Source of the DNA: Boesenbergia rotunda
Taxonomy: Eukaryota > Streptophyta > Magnoliopsida > Zingiberales > Zingiberaceae
NCBI GenBank assembly: GCA_024364735.1
Contig: JAGFNQ010000886.1
Span: 281,995-345,994, forward strand
Length of the DNA stretch: 64,000 nucleotides
Direction: 5' to 3'
In this document: piece after piece, positions 55,700 through 64,000 of the stretch
How the letters are laid out: each line of letters begins with the position of its first letter
How positions within the stretch are numbered: the first letter of the stretch is position 1
Notes under the pieces: generated by a model
What the model was told of the DNA's origin: nothing
Seen by the model: the letters and a program-made list of their open reading frames with translations, nothing else
The model's database searches: none
Program-made: the position numbers and the translations under genes

Positions 55700-58510
55700 T
55701 TTACTAGAATTTAATAAATTATTTATAGAATTTCAATTAAATGAAAAATCACTCAAAAGTATATTTGATCAGATCTAATTGCCTAAAATTTTTCTATGAT
55801 AGATAATTATCTTATCTGCTTACAGAAATTTTTTTCAAAATTATTTAACTATTTTATGAATTTTTATTTGAAAATAAAATTTTTAAACATAAAAATCTTT
55901 AGAAAATTATTTTTAAGAAATCCAATTTTTCGAAAAATATACGTTATATTTTGACGGTTAAAAAAGGATTCAAGTTTTTTTGGTAAAATTCTAATTCTAA
56001 AAATTATTTTTCAAAACTTCTAAGTTTTGTGATGAAAGTTATTTTTTCAATACCTAAAAAGTTTATTTTATTCTAAAATTTTTTGCAGTATTGGGCTTAC
56101 TCATTTGACACTTTGACAAAAATTTTTAGAATTTTATGATTGTCAGTAAATATTTTATAAATTTTTTATCAAAAATTATATTTTTAATTGTACAAGTGCT
56201 CCATAAAACTCTTTCTAATAATTTTTATTTTTCAAGATCTCTATGCTATATTTTAAACATTGTCAAAAATTATCAAAAAATTTTCAATTCAAAATCTAAT
56301 TTTAATTAAGTTAAGGTGATAGTCGAGTTCAAAGTTAATTGCATTACTTATTGTACTTATAACTACATATTTCTATTTTATTTCTTAAACAATGTCATTT
56401 ATTTTCTTAGGGGGCGTTTGGTTCAAATTTATTAATCGGAATGGTAATGGGATTCATTGAGGGGTCAATGGGAATGGGAATCATGATTCCATTGGTAGTG
56501 TTTGGTTCAAATCCTGGAATGAAAATTATTGTCATTGATGATGTTTGGTTCAGTTTAACTTTAGTAATGGGAATCCATAAAAATGTAGAGAGAGAAAGTA
56601 ATATAGAAAATATTGAGAAAAAGTAAAAAATAAAGATAAATAAATTATAATAAGAGGGGTAGAGAGAGAAAGTGATATTGAAATTATATAGAGAGAAAAC
56701 GAGATGAGAGGGTAGAGAGAGAAAGGGATATAGAAAATGTAGAGAGAGAAAGTGATATATGAAATATACAGAAAAAATTATAAATTATGATAAATAAATT
56801 ATGATAAGAGAGGTAGAGAGAGAAAGTGATTAACAAAATATACAGAGAGAGAATGAGATGAGAAAGATAGAGAGAGAAAGTGATATAGCAAATATTGAGA
56901 GAAAGTGATATAGAAAATATAGAGAAAAAGTGATATAGAAAATATATATAGTGAGAAAATGAGATGAGAGAGGTAGAGAGAGTGTGATATAAAAAATGTA
57001 GAGAGAGAAAGTAATATAGAAAATATAGAGAAAAAGTAAAAAATAAAGATAGATAAATTATAATAAGATGGGTAGAGAGAGAAAGTGATATTGAAATTAT
57101 ATAGAGAGAAAGTGAGATGAGAAGGTAGAGAGAGAAAGTGATATAGAAAATGTAGAGAGAGACAGTGATATATGAAATATACAAAAAATTGATAAACAAT
57201 GATAAATAAATTACGATAAGAGAGATAGAGAGAGAAAGTGATTAACAAAATATATAGAGAGAGAATGAGATGAGAAAGATAGAGAGAGAAAGTGATATAA
57301 AAAATATAGAGAGAGAAAGTGATATAGAAAATATAGAGAAAAATTGATATTAAAAATATATAAAAAGTGAAAAATTAAGATAGATAAATTATAATATGAG
57401 AGGTAGAGAGAGAAAGTAATATTGAAAATAAATAAAGAGAAAATGAGATCAGAAAGGTAGATAGAGAAAATAATAGAAAATGTAGAGAGAGAAAAGAATA
57501 AATACATAGAGAGAAATTTTAAAATGTAGAGAGAGAAAGTAAAATGGGATAATATAAAATGAAATAGTAAAATGAAATATAAAAAATAAAAAAGGAGTGT
57601 TTTGGATATATGAAAAGGAAGGAATGATTGAGGAATTTGATTGATGAGGGGGGAGTAGGGATTCCCTCATTTTCATTCCCATTGACACTTACCAAACAGT
57701 GTTAATGGGAATGATTACCATCCATTCCCATTCCCTAGTCCCTATTACCCCAAACCAAACGCCCCCTTATTGTATTTATCCAAACATGACTTGGGTTGAT
57801 GCACATAAAAAAAGAGGAGATTTTAAGTACCTCGTGTAGTTTTGATGTGATCAACTAAGTAAAGTTAGGCCCTGGTTGTGTTTGTTTGCAAGAGCATAGG
57901 AGCACAAAAAGTCGAACAAAAGATACAGCAGACAAGAAGGATGACATGGGAAGGCGGCAAACAGGTTTGGTGCATCCAAGGTACGCAAAGATTGCAGAAG
58001 AGTACACTGGTAGACAAGAAGGGCATGCACACCATCCGAGGGATGAGAAGTATGGGAGGAAGCGAGTTCGAGGTGAAGGCCAGAGTCGAATTCAAGTGAG
58101 TCTAACTATGGTTGGCTAGAAATCACCCAAGCAATCGGAGATTGAAGAAGGCCAACTCCAGAGTTAACCTTGAAAATTTCAAGGTTCAAAACACCTTAGA
58201 ACTCTTTGAAGCCGCCTCGGATGTGCAGAATTACTTGTGCAAAAAAGAAAATTAAGGTGTCTCAGTTCCCAACTAAGGCGTCTCAGTTAGGAACTAAGAC
58301 ATCTCAAGTCAGAACTAAGACGCCTTAGATGCAGAATGATCGTTAGTGAATCTTGCTTGCGTAGATAAAACTCTATCCATCTGAAACGCCTCCGATCACA
58401 ACTGAGGCACCTCCAAGCCACATCCGTACAATGGTAACTTCACTTTTGCCGCTATAAATAGCCAGAAGCTTCTCCACCTACAATGAAGGAGTATATTTAG
58501 TGAGCTTCTT
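55700..58510 (+). repeat. 3' LTR of element C (with nested DNA transposon)
   Basis: Aligns with 34586-35830. It includes the Harbinger-type element (56410-57766) and about 260 bp (57920-58175) absent from the 5' copy. GGCGCCTC-like motifs are at 58250-58420. The exact 5' edge is uncertain by some tens of bases because the 5' LTR is truncated. Homology stops at about 58510. Confidence 0.68.
56410..57766. mobile_element. Non-autonomous Harbinger/Tourist-type element
   Basis: Terminal inverted repeats GGGGGCGTTTGGTT / AACCAAACGCCCCC, flanked by TTA (56407-56409; 57767-57769). The empty site is visible in the 5' LTR at about 35284. The 1,357-bp interior is GAGAGAGAAAGTGATATAG-type simple repeat, with a duplicated segment of about 412 bp (starts at about 56587 and 56999) and a partial third near 57365. 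No transposase. Minus-strand frames in it (56684-57199, 57211-57688) are repeat translations. GGAATGGGAATGG-rich subterminal sequence is typical of this type. Confidence 0.87.
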
Positions 58511-59290
58511 CACTTTTGCAGGGATGAAGTGCCTGAGGTCATCTTGGGAGAAGAGGGTCTGAGGTCATCTCGGGAGAGAAAAGCCAAAGTCCATCTCGAG
58601 AGAAAAGTGTTCGAGGCCATCTTGGGGGAAAAGGGCCTGAGGCCATCTCCAGAGAAAAGGGCTTGAGTCCATCTCAAGAGAGAAGCTCAGCCGAGTGTTA
58701 GGCCTCGATTGGCCTATCACTCGGGATCTCATTCATGAACTCCCTAAGCACCTTTGGAGTACTAACAAATTAAGCCTTAGTGATGAAAAGGGAGAACAAC
58801 CTGGAATGATAATATGTGCAACGGCAGTTACCAGTACCCTCCTGTCGTATGACAGCTGGTAGGTGGTTACAACGTATAATGCATGATGATAATGGTAAAC
58901 TTAATATGCGTGGTAGAAGTTACTAGCATGCCCCCTGTTGTATGATAGCTGGAAGGCGGTTACGACCCATAACGCATGGAAACAGGGGAGGTGATGACAA
59001 TAACGCATTAGTGCTCGAAGGAGAGGGACAACGACTATATAAGGTGCTGAGGCACCTAAGTAAGGGGCTTTTTTTCTCTAGACTCTGGTCACAACTTACT
59101 TTCTGATTTTTCTCCTATTTTGAAGGGCTTCTGACTTGAGCGTCGGAGAGTGTTCCGCCAAAACTCCTTCTGGTGTGTCCCTTTAACGATTGTGTTAACC
59201 ATTGCAGGGTCAGGCACCCCTCGTCGTCACCCAAGTTTGTACCATCGGGACCTATTGTGTATGTCGTTCGCTTCCAGAATAATAACTTTT
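58511..59290 (+). mobile_element. Ty3/gypsy-type LTR remnant
   Basis: A TATATAAGG box (59037-59045) is followed by TTGAGCGTCGGAG (59136-59148) and CAGGGTCAGGCACCCC, a layout seen in LTRs of Tat-lineage Ty3 elements. Four or five imperfect 33-35 bp repeats with GAGGTCATCTCGGGAGAG lie at 58528-58685. A second pair around GTATGACAGCTGG and GTATGATAGCTGG lies near 58850 and 58941. Neither LTR edge is certain and no coding domain is seen. Confidence 0.45.
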
Positions 59291-61370
59291 GACTCATAAA
59301 TCAAAATAAGATAATTTTTTAAATTATAGATTTTTAAACATGCTTTGATTAAAAAAAATATTTCATTCTAATATCCGAGTTAAAAGTTATGATTTTCAAA
59401 AAATTGCTACACGATTTTAACAACTCTTATCGAGTAGTTGCTATAACTATATAGCTTCTATAATTGTATAGTAAACTTCCGAACATAGTAACTTTTGATT
59501 CGGATATCAAAATAAGATAATTTTTTTTAATCGAAGTTTGTTCAGAGATCTATAATTCAAAAAAAAGATTGTTTCATATTTAAGTTAAAAGTTATGAGTT
59601 TCTAAATTTTGTTACATTGTAGTAGCTATTATTTTATTTTAATTTAAGAGTAAAGAAGAAAAGTTATTGTATGCAATTGAGAGAGAAGTTAAAATAATTA
59701 AATTTAGGCAGCGTTAAATCACCCACGTCAGATGTTACTCACGATTCGGTAAGAGGTGTCAGGTAGTATATCATTTGATGTGTGTATATATTTTATTTAT
59801 TAAATCAAATATAAATATTAGTTTAGAAATATGTGAATTTATATATTAAATATTTAAAATTATGACTAAAATAAGTTTAGGTCAAGATTTGTTTTGTAAT
59901 TTAAATTTTTTATTAGTAAAAATTAGATTTGGTCAATAATTTTAAATTTTTTAGATTTGACCAATAATTTTTATTTTTTTTATAAACTAAAGTTAATTTT
60001 TTTATAGATTAAAGTTAAATTTGATCGATTTTATTTTTTTACTCATCAAAGTTAGATTTGATTTAGATTTGGTTGATAATTTATTTTTATTTGTACTAAA
60101 ATTTGATTTATAATTTTTATTTTTTATTAATAAAAATTTAATTTACTGATCAAAATTAAGTTTGATTAATAAATTAAAAATATTTATTAGTTATACTTAT
60201 AAAAAAACTTTTGAAAGTGAAAAGCATATTTAACATTACATTATTATTTCTCTCTACATTTTATCTTTTATCTTCTCTTTTGTTATCAATCTTTTTACTT
60301 ATTATTGTGTCCTAACTCCTCCACAAGTTATTATACACTTTTTTTAATAATTCTTCGTCGATGTTTACTAGATAAATATTTTTAGCTAAATAATTTGATT
60401 ATTAATTTATCAAAATTAAAAATGATAAAAAGATAATTTGGCTTACAACTCCTGCCAATGCAGGATTTTTAGGAGAATTTTTATACTCAGTGACTATATC
60501 TACTACTCCAATATATTATCTTTAAGACACATAATAATAATTTTACTATTACATCAAGATTTCCCTTCTTCGAAGTTAAAATTGACTAATAATTTTTTAA
60601 AATAGCAATTAAAATGTATATTAACAGTATTAAAATAATTTATGACTAATAAAATTGCCTTTTCAAATTTTACTAATAAAATTAATTTTCAATATTTATT
60701 TTCAAAAAAATATTAAGGTCTTAAATTTTTTTCAGACAGCCCTAGTAATATTTGTTGAATTTGTGAAAGCGAAATCTATGTGAAATTTTTTAAATTAAAA
60801 TAAGTAATTTTATGTCATCAACTTCGTTTAAACCACATGATGAACTAACAAAATTCGGCAATTTACCAAAGGGCGTACGCAACAATCGGTAATTACCAAC
60901 GGGCGCACCATGGTTTTATTTTCACCAAAGAGCGCACTCATTATAGTGAACTTCCTCTTATACCCCTCATGTTATCTATTGTCTTTCTTTTTCTCTCTCA
61001 GTAATAAATTCTGTGACGTCAGCACATGCAACGTGACTTAATTACTGACTTTTATTTTAAAATAATATCTAATAGAATCGGCGCTAAATTAAAAAACGTA
61101 AGGTAAAAATTAAAAAAATATTTCACTTTAAAAATTTCTCATCCAACGTGATTTAAAAATATAAATAAATAATTTTTATTTTTATTAATAGAAATTAATA
61201 TATTAAATAATATTTAATAAATATATTAATGTATAAAAAGTTTTTGGAAACAAACTGTTGGATTTAAAAATATAAATAAATAATTTTATATTTGATTAAT
61301 AGAAATTAATATATTAAATAATATTTAATAAATATATTAATGTATACATATGTTTTGAAAAAACTGACTG
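59290..61370. other. AT-rich noncoding stretch
   Basis: No ORF or known element is supported. Visible structure: two related copies about 210 bp apart around AATCAAAATAAGATAATTTT (59300 and 59508); repeats of TTAGATTTGGTCAATAATTT (59920-60180); three copies of ACCAAAGGGCG-like sequence at 60865, 60895 and 60923; and a duplicated TAATAGAAATTAATATATTA segment (61188 and 61295). Confidence 0.6.
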
Positions 61371-61376
61371 TGGTAG

Positions 61377-61871
61377 CTTTCAGGTCCACGCTGGGCCTGA
61401 AATAAAAATATTTCAGGCCCACGCTGGGCCTGAAATATTTTTATTTCAGGCCCAGCATGGGCCTGAAATTTTTTATTTCAGGCCCACGTTGGGCCTGAAA
61501 TCTTTTGATTCAGGCCCGACGTGAACTCAAATTTTTTTTCTATTTAAAAAATATATTAATATATAAAAAAAACCTATCAAAACACTTAATTTTAGATTCA
61601 AACGCAGGGCCTGAAGTCATCCCAGGAGGGTTTGAAGTCAAATAACTTCAGATCCTATAAATAATTAATTTAATAAATAATAATTAAATATAAAAAATAT
61701 TTTTAAAATAAAAATTTTTAGTGAGGGCCTGAAGTCATCAATGACTTCAGGCCCTCTATCTGAAAAATTTTCCCTTAGGCCTGAAGTCATCCGACTTCAG
61801 GCCTAAGGAGGGCCTGAAGTCTGATGACTTCAGGCCCAAGGAGGGCCTGAAGTCTGATGACTTCAGGCCCT
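61377..61871. repeat. Cluster of short hairpins (CAGGCCCA and CTTCAGGCC types)
   Basis: The first group (about 61380-61520) has TTTCAGGCCCACG and CTGGGCCTGAAA as alternating arms, four times. The second (about 61725-61871) has four hairpins of GGGCCTGAAGTC...GACTTCAGGCCC with 2-8 bp centres. Between them, 61600-61640 has single arms. Coding potential is nil. Confidence 0.75.
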
Positions 61872-61939
61872 CCATTAAATATATAAAAATAATAAAAACT
61901 TTGTTAAAAAAAAGGTATAATATATAATTACATAATAAT

Positions 61940-64000
61940 AAAATGTTATAGGAGTGGTTTAGGTATATCAGTGAGTTTTGAGCAAAACTCACTGATGGAC
62001 CTACCATATTTGGAATTCTGAAAACTCATTATCAGTAGACAGGGTTGAGCTAAGAGATGAGATTTTGGGTGCCGAAACCTCTAATCTTGCCGTATCACCA
62101 ATGTTATAGCAGTGGTTTAGGTATATCAGTGAGTTTTGAGCAAAACTCACTGATGAACCTACCATATTTGGAATTCTGAAAACTCTATATCAGTAGACAG
62201 GGTTGAGCTAGGAGATGAGATTTTGGGTGCCGAAACCTCTAATCATGCTGTATCACCAATGCTATAGGAGTGGTTTAGGTTTATCAGTGAGTTTTGAGCA
62301 AAACTCACTGATGGACTTACCATATTTGGAATTCTGAAAACTCATTATTAGTAGACAGGGTTGAGCTAGGAGATGAGATTTTGGGTGCCGAAACCTCTAA
62401 TCTTGCAGTATCACTAATGCTATAGGAGTGGTTTAGGTATATCAGTGAGTTTTGAGCAAAACTCACTGATGGACCTACCATATTTGGAATTCTGAAAACT
62501 CTATATCAGTAGACAGGGTTGAGCTAGGAGATGAGATTTTGGGTGCCGAAACCTCTAATCATGCTGTATCACCAATGCTATAGGAGTGGTTTAGGTTTAT
62601 CAGTGAGTTTTGAGCAAAACTCACTTATGGACTTACCATATTTGGAATTCTGAAAACTCATTATCAGTAGACAGGGTTGAGCTAGGAGATGAGATTTTGG
62701 GTGCCGAAACCTCTAATCTTGCAGTATCACCAATGCTATAGGAGTGGTTTAGGTATATCAGTGAGTTTTGAGCAAAACTCACTGATGGACCTACCATATT
62801 TGGAATTCTGAAAACTCTATATCAGTAGACAGGGTTGAGCTAGGAGATGAGATTTTGGGGTGCCGAAACCTCTAATCTTGCTGTATCACCAATGCTATAG
62901 GAGTGGTTTAGGTATATCAGTGAGTTTTGAGCAAAACTCACTGATGGACCTACCATATTTGGAATTCTGAAAACTCTATATCAATAGACAGGGTTGAGCT
63001 AGGAGATGAGATTTTGGGTGCCGAAACCTCTAATCTTGCTGTATCACCAATGCTATAGGAGTGGTTTAGTTTATCAGTGAGTTTTGAGCAAAAACTCACT
63101 GATGGACTTACCATATTTGGAATTCTGAAAACTCATTATCAGTAGACAGGGTTGAGCTAGGAGATGAGATTTTGGGTGCCGAAACCTCTAATCTTGCTGT
63201 ATCACCAATGCTATAGGAGTGGTTTAGGTATATCAGTGAGTTTTGAGCAAAACTCACTGATGGACCTACCATATTTGGAATTCTGAAACTCTATATCAGT
63301 AGACAGGGTTGAGCTAGGAGATGAGATTTTGGGTGCCGAAACCTCTAATCTTGCTGTATCACCAATGCTATAGGAGTGGTTTAGGTTTATCAGTGAGTTT
63401 TGAGCAAAACTCACTGATAAACCTAAACCACTCCTATAGCATTGGTGATACAGCAAGATTAGAGGTTTCGGCACCCAAAATCTCATCTCCTAGCTCAACC
63501 CTGTCTACTGATATAGAGTTTTCAGAATTCCAAATATGGTAGGTCCATCAGTGAGTTTTGCTCAAAACTCACTGATATACCTAAACCACTCCTATAGCAT
63601 TGGTGATACTACAAGATTAGAGGTTTCGGCACCCAAAATCTCATCTCCTAGCTCAACCCTGTCTACTGATATAGAGTTTTCAGAATTCCAAATATGGTAG
63701 TCCATCATTGAGTTTTGCTCAAAACTCACTGATATACCTAAACCACTCCTATAGCATTGGTGATACAGAAGATTAGAGGTTTCCGGCACCCAAAATCTCA
63801 TCTCCTAGCTCAACCCTGTCTACTGATATAGAGTTTTCAAATTCCAAATATGATAAGTCCATCAGTGAGTTTTGCTCAAAACTCACTGATATACCTAAAC
63901 CATGCTATAGCATTGGTGATACAGCAAGATTAGAGGTTTCGGCACCCAAAATCTCATCTCCTAGCTCAACCCTGTCTACTGATATAGAGTTTCAGAATTC
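61940..64000. repeat. 158-bp tandem satellite with internal inversion
   Basis: The landmark AGTGGTTTAG recurs at 61953, 62111, 62269, 62427, 62585, 62743, 62902, 63060, 63218 and 63375, spacing 157-159. From about 63404 the same monomer runs in reverse complement to the window end (CTAAACCACT at 63423, 63581, 63738, 63895). Every monomer has a hairpin of 14-bp arms ATCAGTGAGTTTTG and CAAAACTCACTGAT with an AG centre. Two monomer types differ at GGTATATC/GGTTTATC, GGACCTACC/GGACTTACC and CTCTATATC/CTCATTATC. The array continues past the window. Short frames in it are repeat translations. Confidence 0.95.

Larger units (their letters stand above)
34586..58510 (+). mobile_element. Gag-only copia element C, outermost shell of the nest
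   Basis: A 5' LTR remnant (34586-36026), primer site, degenerate gag (36084-36751 and 55401-55690) and a 3' LTR (about 55700-58510) surround Sirevirus D. The two LTR copies align along AT-rich sequence and a GGCGCCTC-motif region. No pol is seen between gag and the 3' LTR. The 5' LTR's left end is hidden by element B; the 3' LTR's last 200 bp or so is replaced at 58510 by unrelated sequence. Confidence 0.7.

Noticed and set aside
56684..57688. Minus-strand open frames rich in Ser, Leu, Tyr and Phe that look membrane-like
   Set aside because: They translate the GAGAGAAAGTGATATAG repeat inside the Harbinger-type element.
61940..64000. Regular repeats considered as a CRISPR array
   Set aside because: The unit is a contiguous 158-bp tandem repeat without unique spacers, in a plant nuclear context.

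Overview
This is plant nuclear DNA made almost entirely of transposable elements. I find no host gene, rRNA, functional tRNA, CRISPR array or bacterial-type operon. The evidence for a flowering plant is a set of nested Ty1/copia elements with Sirevirus and Angela-like features, an Athila-like Ty3/gypsy element primed by tRNA-Asp, several TGTAAC...TTACA Ty3-type LTRs, a Harbinger/Tourist-type element with TTA target duplications, and a 158-bp satellite. The species cannot be named from repeats alone.

Most junctions can be read as an ordered nest because 5-bp target-site duplications (TSDs) survive. Outermost is a gag-only copia element (C, about 34586-58510, + strand). Inside its 5' LTR sits Sirevirus-like element B (31499-34585, -). 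B's gag is split by a solo LTR (31761-33138, TSD ATTAT) and by gag-only element E (25260-31498, -). E's LTR holds a solo Angela-type LTR (28966-31168, TSD GAACA). E is in turn split by Sirevirus A (5290-25259, -). A holds a complete but defective Angela-type element (7496-17504, +, TSD TCATC) inserted in the codons of its reverse-transcriptase YVDD motif. A also holds a 2.9-kb array of inverted tRNA-like repeats (18130-21071, TSD AGTTT), and its 3' LTR is cut by an Athila-like element (767-5289, -), which is itself cut by a Ty3-type LTR (1-756). Element C is also split in its gag by Sirevirus D (36752-55400, +, TSD CTCTA/CTTTA). D carries two solo Ty3-type LTRs (37852-40197, TSD ATCGG; 45449-49155, TSD ACCAC), a broken gag-pol and a third, env-like ORF with a possible intron. 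C's 3' LTR carries a Harbinger-type element (56410-57766).

The last 5.5 kb leaves the nest: a Ty3-type LTR remnant (58511-59290), AT-rich DNA (59290-61370), a cluster of short hairpins (61377-61871), and a 158-bp satellite array (61940-64000) whose orientation flips exactly at a hairpin inside the monomer.

Every retroelement coding region has stops, frameshifts or insertions, so none can be autonomous as it stands. The main patterns not explained by ordinary annotation are: the inverted tRNA-like array; a tRNA-like A/B-box module at the same place in three other TGTAAC-type LTRs; fixed-spacer palindromes that differ by Sirevirus subfamily and recur downstream of pol; a hairpin minisatellite with paired base changes; and the satellite inversion. 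TSDs, motifs and frames were read by eye; family names rest on recognised motifs, not database searches.
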